64,000 nucleotides of DNA from contig NZ_JXQD01000025.1 of the NCBI RefSeq assembly GCF_002100145.1, forward strand, positions 592,166 through 656,165. Direction: 5' to 3'. This DNA is from Vibrio sp. qd031 (GTDB lineage: Bacteria; Pseudomonadota; Gammaproteobacteria; Enterobacterales; Vibrionaceae). Within the stretch, counting starts at the first letter, position 1, and the number at the start of each line of letters is the position of its first letter. A program made the translations under genes and the position numbers. The notes beneath the pieces were generated by a model. The model worked only from the letters and a program-made list of their open reading frames with translations. It did not search any database and was not told the DNA's origin. Positions 54,720 to 64,000 of this stretch are shown one piece after another.

Positions 54720-54923
54720 ATGCTAAATGACGTGATTGAACGAGTAAATCAGGCGCGCAAAAAAGCCATGCAAGATCCTGCATTTCTTAAATCTGCCGCC
54801 GAACACGAGCAAGCAATTAAACATCAATCGACCAAAGGTGGGGCAGCAAAAGGGCCCAAGTCCTTAGCCCAAATCTATTCACAATCGAGCTTCGGGAATA
54901 CCGAAAACGCTTCAGTTCATTAA
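54720..54923 (+). CDS. Small SOS-regulated protein of unknown function
   Basis: 67 residues, hydrophilic, rich in Ala, Lys and Gln, with no membrane segment and no family I recognise. GGAGGTGAACA stands before the ATG. The promoter is a consensus-like sigma-70 element with two exact LexA boxes, so expression should be tightly repressed and switched on by DNA damage. The stop overlaps the convergent HD-GYP gene by four bases. It could act as a division inhibitor or DNA-repair helper, but the sequence does not show which. Confidence 0.78.
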   Translation: MLNDVIERVNQARKKAMQDPAFLKSAAEHEQAIKHQSTKGGAAKGPKSLAQIYSQSSFGNTENASVH

Positions 54924-57496
54924 CCTTGATATACTGCAAATAGACTCTGGTGATCTACCGAGTCTATTTGCTCAGGATTTAAATGTTTCAATGCATACGC
55001 CATATAGATTTCCTGACTGATAAACAGTGTCAGTAGATCCGCATCGATGTGTCTGTCTTTGGCCATTTTGGCTAGTATAGACAGTGCTTGTGATAATGTT
55101 TTTGGTGTCTTGTACGGTCTATCTTTTGCGGTGAGCGCCTCAAAAATATCGGCAATGGCCAGCATTCTTGCGCTAACTGGTAGGTGTTCTGCCTCAATGG
55201 ACAGCGGGTATCCATCGCCAGACATTTTCTCATGATGCCCACCAGCAATTAGTGGAATACTCGCGAGGTAATTAGGGTAGGGCAACTCTTCAAGTAATTT
55301 GATGGTTTGGATGATGTGGTCGTTGATCAAGAAGCGTTCTTCTGGTGTTAGCGTGCCACGGGTTATCGACAGGTTGTAAACCTCGCCAAAATTGTACTTG
55401 TGTTTGGGTGCTTTAAGTGTGAAGCGTTGGTCATCTTGGTGTGACAAATCTCGGTCGATAATGTGGTTGTGCTTATCAGCAATTACATTCTCGTGTATTC
55501 CAACCAAGCTGTCTTTTGGCGTGGAACGTTGTCTTTCTTCCCACGACAAGCCAATACTTGCATCTAATGTTCTTACGTAAGTCCGGTTTGATATTCGTTG
55601 GAGGGCAGCGAGATCGTGTTCTGATACAAAGGCCTCGCCTAAATTGAGCTTGGCAACAAATTCGAACTCTTGAGTCAATGTATCGTGTTCTGGTTGGCAC
55701 TGCTGCTTAACCATTTCTAGCGTTTTACTATCTACATGACTAGCGAGCGCTTTGATTTCTACATCTCGCTTTAACACTTCAAATCGGGTTCTAATTTCGT
55801 GAATACGATTGCTAAACATATCCAGCTTAGTGGATTTATCAATCACGTGATCTTGCGTGGTGAGCTTGCCACAGTCGTGCAACCAAGCAGCTAAATAGAT
55901 CTCTTCCAGCTCTTCCTCGGTTAGATTGAAATTTTTCCATAAATCGTTGTCGGTCTGTGCCGCTTCTACCATCGCCATTGTGAGCTCAGGAACACGTTGG
56001 CAGTGTCCACCCGTATGAGGAGACTTGGCATCGATTGCTGAAGCTATGGTTTTAGTAAATGAAGCCAATAAGTTTTTTTGCTGTTTGAGCAATTGGTATT
56101 TGCTGAGCGATATTGCTGCTAGATTGGACAATTGCTCGATGAAAGCTTGGAGTTCGTTACTAAAGAGTTGGTTTTTGTGGGATCGTATAAACAGCACCCC
56201 AATGGTATGCCCACTTTCGTCAGTGAGATCGTACCTATAAGTCGTTGTGCTATCCGAGTTAGATGTTTTGACAGGGTAGTTAACAATTTCTTCTAGCACT
56301 CGCTCCTGCATCGTGTCGGCATCGATACATTGCTCTTCATTCACATAGAACAGGGAAACACTGCTTCCATACGCAGGCACAACGGCCTCGTGCAGTGTTG
56401 TATATAACGGATTAAGCGAGTTTGCTGAGGCAACATTAACGATCAACGATAGCAGTTGCTGGATAGTGGACTCTAGCTGTTCTATGGATTCGCTTAGCTG
56501 GCTGGTTTCTGAAATGTGGGACTTAGGGTACTGCTTAGCTGAGAAATCAAAGCGCGCTATTTTATTGGCGATGTCAGTGATTTGATTAATCTTAACCGTT
56601 GAAAACCGAGAAAGAATATACATACTCATCAGCATCATTAAAAAACTCAGCAACAATTGAGTGCCTAGTTCATTCACGATAGGGGAGAATTGTTTTGAGA
56701 TCACTCTGTCTGGGACCGCAGTAAACATCAGAAACTGCGACATTCCTTTCTCGTAATAGATTATTCTATACTGCAAATCGTTATAGGTAACTTTAGCCGG
56801 ACGCTCTTGGATGAGTGAGAATATTTGCTCATCATTCATAATCCCATTAGCTTGAAATGAAGAGATATTGTTACCGTTGTATTTATCGACTAAGTAAAAA
56901 CCGACGTCTTGCTTGTCTTCTAAAAAATCTCGAATAGAGTCAAAAAATCGATTTGTCGATAACTGGATAACCATTTTATACGGCGGTGCTATTCTAAAGT
57001 TTGGCTCAAAATAAAACCCTTCATCGCCCTCGGCGGCTCTTCCATAACTCTGATGCAAAGAATCATGAACCGACTTTACATTTAAGTTAATTGCTTTTGG
57101 CTCTACTTCTATAAGTTGATGTGCGTCGTGATCATATTCAACACGAAGTAATGATTCGTCATCTTTCATCAGTGTTAAAGACAGAAATGTCGCGTTTGAC
57201 TGAAATGCTCGCTTAATGATGGATCGGGTATTAAGTGTCAAATCATCTAGACGTGAAGGCGCCCCATCGTACTTTCGTTGATTTTCAAGCAGGTAAACAA
57301 TATCTCTTATATTAATATCAATTTGTTGATAGGTACGGTGCATGACTTCGCTTTGTAAGTAAGCGACCTCATCAATGTAGGTTTTACTCATCGCGCTGAG
57401 TTTGCTTTGGAGTTGATTGCCTACAATAATTGCTGTTACTACCATCAGTAGTGTTAATGTAGAAATAATGTAGATATGGAAAGGAACTTTTTTCAT
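54920..57496 (-). CDS. Membrane HD-GYP-type phosphohydrolase with a periplasmic sensor
   Basis: 858 residues. First membrane helix at about 7-27, a large periplasmic sensor (about 30-275), second helix near 280-300, HAMP-like segment, a GAF-like domain (about 370-485) and then the HD domain. 'AWLHDCGK' is the HD metal site. The later 'HHEKMSGDGYP' is the GYP motif in slightly altered form (usual HHExxDGxGYP, here Ser for Asp). About 200 residues separate the two, as in many Vibrio members. It probably degrades cyclic di-GMP or a related signal. Confidence 0.82.
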   Translation of the reverse strand: MKKVPFHIYIISTLTLLMVVTAIIVGNQLQSKLSAMSKTYIDEVAYLQSEVMHRTYQQIDINIRDIVYLLENQRKYDGAPSRLDDLTLNTRSIIKRAFQSNATFLSLTLMKDDESLLRVEYDHDAHQLIEVEPKAINLNVKSVHDSLHQSYGRAAEGDEGFYFEPNFRIAPPYKMVIQLSTNRFFDSIRDFLEDKQDVGFYLVDKYNGNNISSFQANGIMNDEQIFSLIQERPAKVTYNDLQYRIIYYEKGMSQFLMFTAVPDRVISKQFSPIVNELGTQLLLSFLMMLMSMYILSRFSTVKINQITDIANKIARFDFSAKQYPKSHISETSQLSESIEQLESTIQQLLSLIVNVASANSLNPLYTTLHEAVVPAYGSSVSLFYVNEEQCIDADTMQERVLEEIVNYPVKTSNSDSTTTYRYDLTDESGHTIGVLFIRSHKNQLFSNELQAFIEQLSNLAAISLSKYQLLKQQKNLLASFTKTIASAIDAKSPHTGGHCQRVPELTMAMVEAAQTDNDLWKNFNLTEEELEEIYLAAWLHDCGKLTTQDHVIDKSTKLDMFSNRIHEIRTRFEVLKRDVEIKALASHVDSKTLEMVKQQCQPEHDTLTQEFEFVAKLNLGEAFVSEHDLAALQRISNRTYVRTLDASIGLSWEERQRSTPKDSLVGIHENVIADKHNHIIDRDLSHQDDQRFTLKAPKHKYNFGEVYNLSITRGTLTPEERFLINDHIIQTIKLLEELPYPNYLASIPLIAGGHHEKMSGDGYPLSIEAEHLPVSARMLAIADIFEALTAKDRPYKTPKTLSQALSILAKMAKDRHIDADLLTLFISQEIYMAYALKHLNPEQIDSVDHQSLFAVYQG

Positions 57497-57597
57497 TTTG
57501 GCAGTCAGACAAACTCAGATACCTGAAGCATAGACTACTGTGGTGTGAAATAGAACATAACACGCTGATAATTAGCAATAATTATTGATGTTTAGAT

Positions 57598-57629
57598 ACA
57601 AAAAAGCACCGCCTTGGCGGTGCTCTTTT
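57598..57629. terminator. Bidirectional terminator after ygiQ
   Basis: AAAAGCACCGCC / GGCGGTGCTCTTTT with a TT loop: GC-rich stem, A-run before and T-run after, so it works for the minus-strand ygiQ and also for any plus-strand transcript. Confidence 0.9.
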
Positions 57630-57634
57630 CACAA

Positions 57635-59890
57635 TTAGCGCTTGCCTTTAGGTTTGTGAGACGGTTTACCACCTTTCGCAACTGGCTTACCACCTCTAGC
57701 GACTGACTTGCCATGAGGTTTACTCGCGCCTGGTTTATTTGCTTTTGACTCTCCACCCTTTTTGGGGTGCATTTTGTCAAAGCCTGGCTGCGACTTAGTA
57801 TGCTTGGTTGCGAAACGGTTCGCTCCATGACGCCCACTTTTTCGTCGCTGCGCTGGGGTTTTAGAGTCGATGTCTTCTGCAGGAACCAAACAGCTTGGCT
57901 TATCACCAATCAGGTGCTTTTTACCCATAGAAACAAGAGCTTCTCTTATGATTGGCCAATTATCGGGATCGTGATAACGAAGCAACGCTTTATGGAGTCT
58001 ACGCTGTCTCTCCCCTTTAGCGACGGGGACATCAATACGTTTTTTATATTTAACGCGCTTGAGCGGGTTAGTCTCTGAGTAATACATCGCAGTTGCATTA
58101 CACATTGGCGATGGGTAGAAGTTTTGCACCTGATCGCATTCAAAGTTGTTGGACTTGAGCCACAGGGCTAAGTTCAACATGTCTTCGTCTTCAGTACCCG
58201 GGTGCGCTGAAATGAAGTAAGGGATCAAATATTGTTTTTTCCCTGCCTGCTCACTGTACTTTTGGAACATGTCTTTGAAACGATCGTAGGTTCCCATTCC
58301 CGGTTTCATCATCAAATCGAGTGGGTTTTTCTCTGTATGTTCTGGCGCAATTTTTAGGTATCCACCGACGTGATGTGTTACCAACTCTTTGACATACTCA
58401 GGAGACTCAATGGCTAAATCGTAGCGGACACCAGAGGCGATAAGCACCTTTTTAACGCCTTTGACTTGGCGAGCGGCGCGATAGAGATCAATGGTATGTC
58501 GGTGATCGGTATTAAGCTTGTTACAAATCCCAGGGAACACACACGAGGGGCGGCGACAATTCACTTCCGCTTTGGGATCGCTGCATCCAAGGCGATACAT
58601 GTTGGCGGTTGGGCCACCTAGATCGGAGATAGTACCGGTAAAACCAGGCACCTTGTCACGAATTTTTTCAAGCTCGCCAATGATAGACTCTTGAGAACGG
58701 TTTTGAATGATCCGTCCTTCGTGCTCGGTGATAGAACAAAACGAACAGCCGCCAAAACAGCCGCGCATGATGTTCACTGAGGTCTTAATCATATCGTAGG
58801 CAGGGATCTTTGCTTTGCCATACATAGGGTGAGGTACGCGCGCATAAGGCAGATCAAACACGTAATCCATCTCTTCTGTCGACAGCGGAATCGGCGCTTG
58901 ATTCACCCACAATTCGCGATCACCGTGTTTTTGAATTAAAGCACGGCCTGAGTAAGGGTTGGTCTCGAGGTGCAACACGCGACTGGCGTGTGCGTATAAT
59001 ATACGGTCGTTTTTCAGCTTTTCGAATGCAGGTAAGCGCACGGCAGTTGTTTCTGAGTCGTGGCGACTTGGACGCACGTATATTGGCTTTGCCTCATCGG
59101 GCTCAGTGGCTTTTGTTTCACACTGCTCCTCAACCTGATAAGGGTTTTGTGGCTTCCATACAGCTTTGCTTGGTTTTTCTATACGCGAAGAGTCGACTAC
59201 AGCAAAGTGCTCAGGAACTGCGGGCAAGTTGACTGCAGTGCCTCGAATGTTGGTCATGGTTTTTACATCGTCACCGGCGGCTAAGCGGTGGGCAACTTCG
59301 ACCAGTGCTCGTTCGGCATTACCAAACAGTAAAATATCAGCTTTAGCGTCAAGCAAAACCGAGCGTCTAACTTTATCGGACCAATAATCGTAATGCGCGA
59401 CACGGCGTAAGCTGGCTTCAATACCACCTAGTACGATCGGTACCCCTTTAAATGCTTCACGACATCGCTGCGAATACACAAGCACCGCTCTATCTGGGCG
59501 TTTTCCACCTTCATTATTTGGGGTGTACGCATCGTCATGGCGCAGTTTACGATCGGATGTGTAACGGTTGATCATTGAATCCATGTTGCCGGCAGTGATG
59601 CCAAAAAACAGGTTAGGCTTGCCCAGTGACATAAAGGCGTTTTTATTTTGCCACTCTGGTTGTGAAATTATGCCGACTCGAAAGCCTTGCGCCTCAAGCA
59701 GGCGACCAATAATCGCCATGCCAAAGCTTGGGTGATCAACATAAGCATCGCCTGTGACGATAATAATGTCACAACTGTCCCATCCTAGCGCATCCATCTC
59801 TTTGCGAGAGGTTGGCAAAAATGGCGCCGTGCCAAAGCATTCGGCCCAATATTTTTTGTGCTCATAGATAGGAGTTACGGGACTGTTCAT
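57635..59890 (-). CDS. YgiQ-family radical SAM protein
   Basis: 751 residues. N-terminal cobalamin-binding-like region ('[27 protein letters not shown]'), radical SAM domain with the cluster motif C-x3-C-x2-C in '[11 protein letters not shown]', then 'GAH.GTEDED'-like motifs and a long Lys/Gly/Pro-rich basic tail of about 80 residues. The substrate of YgiQ proteins is not known; the basic tail suggests RNA binding. Stands alone with its own terminator. Confidence 0.88.
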   Translation of the reverse strand: MNSPVTPIYEHKKYWAECFGTAPFLPTSRKEMDALGWDSCDIIIVTGDAYVDHPSFGMAIIGRLLEAQGFRVGIISQPEWQNKNAFMSLGKPNLFFGITAGNMDSMINRYTSDRKLRHDDAYTPNNEGGKRPDRAVLVYSQRCREAFKGVPIVLGGIEASLRRVAHYDYWSDKVRRSVLLDAKADILLFGNAERALVEVAHRLAAGDDVKTMTNIRGTAVNLPAVPEHFAVVDSSRIEKPSKAVWKPQNPYQVEEQCETKATEPDEAKPIYVRPSRHDSETTAVRLPAFEKLKNDRILYAHASRVLHLETNPYSGRALIQKHGDRELWVNQAPIPLSTEEMDYVFDLPYARVPHPMYGKAKIPAYDMIKTSVNIMRGCFGGCSFCSITEHEGRIIQNRSQESIIGELEKIRDKVPGFTGTISDLGGPTANMYRLGCSDPKAEVNCRRPSCVFPGICNKLNTDHRHTIDLYRAARQVKGVKKVLIASGVRYDLAIESPEYVKELVTHHVGGYLKIAPEHTEKNPLDLMMKPGMGTYDRFKDMFQKYSEQAGKKQYLIPYFISAHPGTEDEDMLNLALWLKSNNFECDQVQNFYPSPMCNATAMYYSETNPLKRVKYKKRIDVPVAKGERQRRLHKALLRYHDPDNWPIIREALVSMGKKHLIGDKPSCLVPAEDIDSKTPAQRRKSGRHGANRFATKHTKSQPGFDKMHPKKGGESKANKPGASKPHGKSVARGGKPVAKGGKPSHKPKGKR

Positions 59891-60015
59891 TTATTACCTC
59901 ACCAAATCGAGCCGGGAATTATAGCGATGCCTGAGTGATTTGTCTTGTAAGAATAGTGTAGCAGTTGGTGAGAGGTGAATTTAAACCTTTGTTGGTCGGT
60001 GTTGTTCGTTAATCA

Positions 60016-60559
60016 ATGTTTTTAGGTGTGCAACAGTTTTTTAGTTATGCCGAATTTGGACTCGGTTCGAACGGAGCGGGGATACCTGATCTTGGCTTCT
60101 GCAAAGAGTTCACTGCGTCAGCGCTTGGTTTTAATGGTGAATATGACAATAACCTCGTCAGGGGTATTACACCAATCTGGATTACTTATGGTTTGACGAA
60201 TCAATTGGCAGCGATTATGACTTTGAGACGTTAGTAGCGTAGAGACAAACTTTCTAAGTCGTTCACTTTTATTGCTGCGGCAGAATACAACGTATTGACG
60301 TCTGACCGTCGATTATTTCCTAGAATATTAAAACTCTATGCTGATCTGCGAGGGTTACCCTCGTTGGATAGCTCTACTATTTGGTTGGGTGGGTGTGTAT
60401 AGTGACACAGCGTCGGGTTTTTGGAGTAACCCGACTCCGGCAATAGGCACAGGTTTTCATTATTTAATGTCCAGACGAACTGGCACTCAAGCTGGTGTTG
60501 ACATTGCGGTTAGTGAAGTTGATACGGCCTTTTATTTAACGGTTGGTACAGGCATTTAG
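60016..60559 (+). pseudogene. Decayed remnant of an Omp85-type outer-membrane surface-antigen protein
   Basis: The C-terminal beta-barrel of a BamA-like surface antigen can be read only by switching frames. One frame gives 'FFSYAEFGLGSN...ALGFNGEYDN', a second (from 60159) 'QGYYTNLDYLWFDESIGSDYDFETL', a third (from about 60241) 'KLSKSFTFIAAAEYNVLTSDRR...YADLRG', and a fourth 'YPRWIALLFGWVGVYSDTASGFWSNPTPAIGTGF...AFYLTVGTGI'. About 25 residues are missing between the last two pieces. The N-terminal half of the gene is absent. This is a true remnant, not a sequencing slip, because several independent lesions are present. Confidence 0.8.
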
Positions 60560-60605
60560 GATACGTCGTTATTGACGTTGAGATTGAAGTAATAGGAATT
60601 AGGTT

Positions 60606-61319
60606 TTGTCGATAGAAGTAGTAAACGCAGTGTGGTTGGTCCCTGCAATTGTTGGTGCACTTTGGCTCATTATCGTCATTTTGTATAAAGGTGATATTTG
60701 CCCTGGTCAACGAGGCCGATTACATCGCTCAATAGCAATTTTATGTGGGTTGTTCGCCATTACTTGTGTCACTAATATTTGGCTCATACCTAGTGCCTTA
60801 TTGTTAGGCTGGTTTTGTAGCCAAGTTCAAACTAAAAAAACACGGTTGCTGGGGCCGCGAGCGGCGTTAGTGATTGCTGCTGTGTGGGCAAGTCTAGTAG
60901 GGTGTTTGGCGTTTAACCAGCAGTTAAGCCAAACCTATTTATGGGAAAGTGTGGTTGGATTTGGCTTCTATTTAGTGATGACGCTACTGTTAGGCGCCAG
61001 TGTTGCACACTTACTGCTGTTGCTGGCAAGAACTCGACTACAAGCGTTTCACCGCATTCTGCCCATTGGCGCTGTTGTCATGAGTTTTGCTTATTTATTA
61101 CTATGGCTTGGACTGGTGTCTACTGGTTTAGTGAACGGTATGCAATCTGCCGAATCTATCTTAGGCCCATTGTTGGTTGCCATAAGTACACTGCTTATTG
61201 CGTTAACAATATGGAACTGGCATTTGCTAAAGCGTGTTGAGATCCGTAAAAGTGCGCTATGGATGTCGGTCGCAGGGCTCTCTTCTTCCCATCTGATTTT
61301 TATGTATCTTTTACCTTAA
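60606..61319 (+). CDS. Hypothetical inner-membrane protein
   Basis: 237 residues from a TTG start with TAGGAATTAGG upstream. About seven hydrophobic helices; short basic loops (for example 'KKTRLLGPR', 'ARTRLQAFHR') suggest the orientation. I recognise no family. It begins 47 bases after the surface-antigen remnant and is intact, so it was probably an independent gene. Confidence 0.6.
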   Translation: MSIEVVNAVWLVPAIVGALWLIIVILYKGDICPGQRGRLHRSIAILCGLFAITCVTNIWLIPSALLLGWFCSQVQTKKTRLLGPRAALVIAAVWASLVGCLAFNQQLSQTYLWESVVGFGFYLVMTLLLGASVAHLLLLLARTRLQAFHRILPIGAVVMSFAYLLLWLGLVSTGLVNGMQSAESILGPLLVAISTLLIALTIWNWHLLKRVEIRKSALWMSVAGLSSSHLIFMYLLP

Positions 61320-61404
61320 TCACGTTTTTGAACCGCTAACCCTTGCAAATCGGACTATGCTTAAAATGAGTTTAGGGTGTTTGCAGTCATAGGGAGCGCT
61401 AGGT

Positions 61405-61602
61405 ATGGATCTCAGTAACGTCAATAAATGGGATGGCAATATCTTAATAGGTATCGTCAATGAAAAATTAAGACTCGAATGTCACAGCGTGGAAGAGCTT
61501 GCCACGATGTATGAAATTGATATGGAATCACTGAACAATAAGTTAGCTGATGTAGGGTTTAGCTACGATCCGTTGACCAATCAGTTTAAGTCTCAGCTTT
61601 AA
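61405..61602 (+). CDS. DUF4250-domain small protein
   Basis: 65 residues. 'DLSNVNKWDGNILIGIVNEKLRLECHSVEEL' is the DUF4250 pattern (N-terminal NxxKxD followed by a helix and 'LR'). Function unknown. AGGGAGCGCTAGGT precedes the ATG. It ends at a bidirectional terminator shared with metR. Confidence 0.82.
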   Translation: MDLSNVNKWDGNILIGIVNEKLRLECHSVEELATMYEIDMESLNNKLADVGFSYDPLTNQFKSQL

Positions 61603-61616
61603 TGACTATTTAGCAT

Positions 61617-61646
61617 TGAAAGCCGCCCTAATCAGGCGGCTTTTTT
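61617..61646. terminator. Bidirectional terminator between the DUF4250 gene and metR
   Basis: Stem AAAGCCGCC / GGCGGCTTT around CTAATCA, with T6 on the plus strand and an A-rich 5' side that serves the minus strand. Confidence 0.9.
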
Positions 61647-61648
61647 GT

Positions 61649-62563
61649 TTAGACCATCTTCACACCATCAAGGTGTTGCTGGCACTGCTGTTTGGCGGTT
61701 GAGAAGAATGATTGTAAGTATCGCTTATCTCTATCGGCATGTCTTACAGCGACAAATAGGCGGCGCCAAAGTCCTTGATCACCCAATGGGATTGACTCGA
61801 TCAAGCCTTGGCGAGAGAACTCGCTGATTGCCCAGTTGGGAAGAGCGGCAACGCCTAGTCCAGCAGACACCATTTGAATCAGCATTAAGGTGTTGTCTGC
61901 TTGTTTCCATTTCTCAGGTTCGCATTGAGCGGGTGCCAAAAAGTGCTTATACACGTCTAGACGTTGCTTTTGTACTGGGTAGCTGATCATTGTCTGTGAC
62001 ACTAAATCGCTTGGCTCGATAATAGACTTTTGCGCGAGTGGGTGTGTAGTCGCAGTGACCAAACGCATTTCAAAATCAAACATAGATTCGTAGTGGACAT
62101 CGGCTCGAGGGGCAACGTCCGAGGTGACGACCAAGTCGAGCTCCCCATTAAGCAAAGCAGGCAATGGCTCGAAACCGAATCCGGATGAAAAATCCAAACT
62201 CACGCTTGGCCAAGCGACTTGATATTCTTTTATTGCTGGCATTAGCCACTGGAAACAAGAGTGACACTCGATGGCCATATGCAGTCTGCCATTGGCGTCT
62301 TCTTTGTGACTGGCGAGCTCTCCTTCGGCTTTAGCGATTTGTGGCAACACTTGGTCTGCCAGTTTCAAAATAATATGGCCTTCAGGAGTAAATTTTACCG
62401 GACGTGTTTTTCGTAAAAATAGCTGCGCACCTAAACGGGTCTCTAAGTCCTTTATTTGATGAGATAGGGCCGATTGAGTTAAGTGCAAAGAGGTTGCTGT
62501 CGCAGTTAACGACCCCGTATCTCTTAAAGATACAATGGTTCTAAGGTGCTTTAATTCAATCAT
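61649..62563 (-). CDS. metR: LysR-type regulator MetR
   Basis: 304 residues. Helix-turn-helix 'TGSLTATATSLHLTQSALSHQIKDLE' and a homocysteine-sensing C-terminal domain with 'ECHSCFQWLMPAIKEYQ' typical of MetR. It activates metE when homocysteine accumulates. Divergent from metE, with MetR and MetJ sites between. Confidence 0.93.
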   Translation of the reverse strand: MIELKHLRTIVSLRDTGSLTATATSLHLTQSALSHQIKDLETRLGAQLFLRKTRPVKFTPEGHIILKLADQVLPQIAKAEGELASHKEDANGRLHMAIECHSCFQWLMPAIKEYQVAWPSVSLDFSSGFGFEPLPALLNGELDLVVTSDVAPRADVHYESMFDFEMRLVTATTHPLAQKSIIEPSDLVSQTMISYPVQKQRLDVYKHFLAPAQCEPEKWKQADNTLMLIQMVSAGLGVAALPNWAISEFSRQGLIESIPLGDQGLWRRLFVAVRHADRDKRYLQSFFSTAKQQCQQHLDGVKMV

Positions 62564-62682
62564 GGTTTTCCTTTTACCACTGTCTCATGCGACTCAGGCT
62601 AATTCGACTCAGGTTTGGCGGCCTTACTTAGGCTTGACGCTCATTACATCTGTATTACCTTGCCTAACTTTCTCCTCAAAGT

Positions 62683-62698
62683 AAACGTCTAGACGTCC
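62683..62698. promoter_or_regulatory. MetJ operator (two tandem met boxes)
   Basis: AAACGTCTAGACGTCC: two adjacent eight-base met boxes, each one mismatch from AGACGTCT. MetJ with S-adenosylmethionine should repress metE and/or metR here. Confidence 0.88.
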
Positions 62699-62706
62699 AA
62701 ATAACA

Positions 62707-62719
62707 TGAAAAACTTTCA
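62707..62719. promoter_or_regulatory. MetR-binding site upstream of metE
   Basis: TGAAAAACTTTCA fits TGAA-N5-TTCA exactly. A half-conserved second site starts at 62729 (TGAAAGTTTGTCG), 22 bases on, as is usual for paired MetR sites. Confidence 0.82.
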
Positions 62720-62808
62720 AGTTGCTGATGAAAGTTTGTCGTTTGTCGATGATGACAAGGCCACTTACTGTAAATGACATCGGAGCAAACACCCAAAGGA
62801 CCGCAATC

Positions 62809-64000
62809 ATGAGCCAAGCAAACACCCTTAATCATTCTTTCAAAAGTCACGTTTTAGGCTACCCAAGAGTTGGAGAGCAGCGCGAGTTAAAATTTGCGTT
62901 AGAAAAATATTGGAAAGGCGAATTTACCGAGCAGCAACTTCGAGACGTCGGCAAAACCATACGCCAGCAAAACTGGGCAACCCAATCACAGCTAAGCTTT
63001 GTAACAGTTGGCGACTTTGCTTGGTACGATCATGTTTTATCGACCAGCGCGTTGATAGGACACCTTCCAAAACGTCATCGCGGTGACAGCGATATTAGCT
63101 TGGATACTCTGTTTAAAGTTGCAAGAGGGCAATCGAACTCAGGCTGCTGTGGTGCTGCGGCATCGGACATGACCAAGTGGTTTAATACTAATTACCATTA
63201 CATCACCCCAGAGTTTTCAGCTGATGATAAATTTGCTATAAGCTCGTCTCAATTGTTTGATGAAATTGAAGAAGCGTTAGCGCTTGGACACAGTGTTAAG
63301 CCTGTATTACTCGGACCGATTAGCTACTTATATTTGGGCAAAGAGGTCGATAGCTTTGATCGCCTCACTTTGCTACCAAAATTGGTGGCCGTCTATCAAC
63401 AAGTCATCCAGCGATTGGCGGATTTAGGCATTGAGTGGTTACAAATTGATGAGCCAATATTGAGTTTGGATTTACCTTCTCAGTGGTTACAAGTCTTCAA
63501 ACCTACGTATGATGAGCTTGGTGGAACCGTAAAACTGCTACTCAGCAGTTATTTTGACCGAATTGACGATAAGCTAGCCACAATTAATACGTTAAGGGTT
63601 GATGGTGTGCATTTAGACCTAGTGGCAAATGAAGCCCAGCTTATCGAGGCACTGTCGGTGTTACCTAACGATTGGGTAATCTCATTAGGTGTGGTGAATG
63701 GGCGAAATGTGTGGAAATGCGACACCCACTATTGGCTAGAAAACCTGTCTAATTCGTTGAATGGGAATGCTACGTCGGCTCGACAGATTTGGATAGGAAG
63801 TAGCTGCTCTTTATTGCATTCGCCACTAAATTTAGAATTAGAAACGCAGCTACCTGCTGACACCAAATCATGGTTTGCGTTTGCTAAACAAAAGGTATCG
63901 GAGGTTTGCCAGGTAACCAAGGCGCTTTCCAACCCAAGCGAGTATGCGGAAAGGGTGCTCGCATATAGTCGACCGATTCATCAACGAAAAAACTCAATCA
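62809..64000 (+). CDS. metE: Cobalamin-independent methionine synthase MetE, N-terminal part (runs off the window)
   Basis: The frame is open from the ATG at 62809 (AAGGA eight bases upstream) to the window end, about 397 codons of a protein usually near 760. N-terminal domain features include 'LGYPRVGEQRELKFALEKYWKG', 'ASDMTKWFNTNYHYITPEF' and 'LLGPISYL'. It transfers a methyl group from methyltetrahydropteroyl-triglutamate to homocysteine; the zinc-site domain lies beyond the window. Regulated by MetR and MetJ sites just upstream. Confidence 0.95.
   Translation, partial: MSQANTLNHSFKSHVLGYPRVGEQRELKFALEKYWKGEFTEQQLRDVGKTIRQQNWATQSQLSFVTVGDFAWYDHVLSTSALIGHLPKRHRGDSDISLDTLFKVARGQSNSGCCGAAASDMTKWFNTNYHYITPEFSADDKFAISSSQLFDEIEEALALGHSVKPVLLGPISYLYLGKEVDSFDRLTLLPKLVAVYQQVIQRLADLGIEWLQIDEPILSLDLPSQWLQVFKPTYDELGGTVKLLLSSYFDRIDDKLATINTLRVDGVHLDLVANEAQLIEALSVLPNDWVISLGVVNGRNVWKCDTHYWLENLSNSLNGNATSARQIWIGSSCSLLHSPLNLELETQLPADTKSWFAFAKQKVSEVCQVTKALSNPSEYAERVLAYSRPIHQRKNSI

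Noticed and set aside
1..64000. Mobile element, prophage, CRISPR array, tRNA or rRNA
   Set aside because: No transposase or integrase, no regular direct repeats and no tRNA-like cloverleaf were found in reading the window.

Overview
The window looks like chromosomal DNA of a member of the Vibrionaceae (Vibrio, Aliivibrio or a close relative). Support: a nearly complete syp-type symbiosis/biofilm polysaccharide locus, a LuxU-like phosphotransfer protein beside a sigma-54 response regulator, a solitary outer-membrane barrel of a kind typical of Vibrio, and Vibrio-like versions of RlmF, RhlE, ArfB, YgiQ and MetR/MetE. I cannot tell which chromosome it comes from. I saw no rRNA, tRNA, CRISPR array, insertion sequence or phage module.

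Layout. 1-5.3 kb: housekeeping genes (crotonase fragment, GFA-family protein, YgjP-like peptidase, rlmF, glutaredoxin, rhodanese, rhlE, arfB). 5.3-30.4 kb: one large minus-strand regulon for export and polymerisation of an exopolysaccharide. It reads, in transcription order, hnoX, hahK, sypA, sypB, sypC, sypD, a stand-alone Hpt protein, sypG, sypH, an outer-membrane barrel, sypI-J-K-L, sypM-N-O, sypP-Q, a LruC-domain protein and a lipoprotein. 30.5-35.3 kb: an orphan TAXI binding protein, an orphan FetB-like permease, a small ORF and a chemoreceptor. 35.9-39.4 kb: GH36 alpha-galactosidase with a divergent LacI-type regulator. 39.7-52.2 kb: a beta-glucoside/oligosaccharide operon (LacI regulator, ABC importer, GH1, GH94 phosphorylase, GH116-like enzyme). 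52.3-54.6 kb: a third LacI regulator and an L-2-hydroxyglutarate oxidase. 54.6-57.5 kb: a small gene under two LexA boxes and a membrane HD-GYP protein. 57.6-64 kb: YgiQ radical SAM protein, a decayed surface-antigen gene, two hypothetical genes, and metR/metE with MetJ and MetR sites.

The most interesting system is the polysaccharide regulon. A nitric-oxide sensor (H-NOX) and its hybrid kinase sit directly upstream of sypA. The usual local regulators SypE and SypF are missing, and a single-domain Hpt protein stands next to SypG. The simplest reading is a compact NO-gated relay: HnoX -> HahK (His, Asp) -> Hpt -> SypG. SypG would then fire four sigma-54 promoters (before sypA, sypI, sypM, sypP). 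Each has a good or near-consensus -24/-12 element and a palindromic TTCTCA-N3-TGAGAA site upstream; three of the sites have almost identical spacing and the fourth differs by about one helical turn. sypR, which encodes the initiating sugar transferase in V. fischeri, is not here; a LruC protein and a lipoprotein, perhaps matrix or surface proteins, follow sypQ instead.
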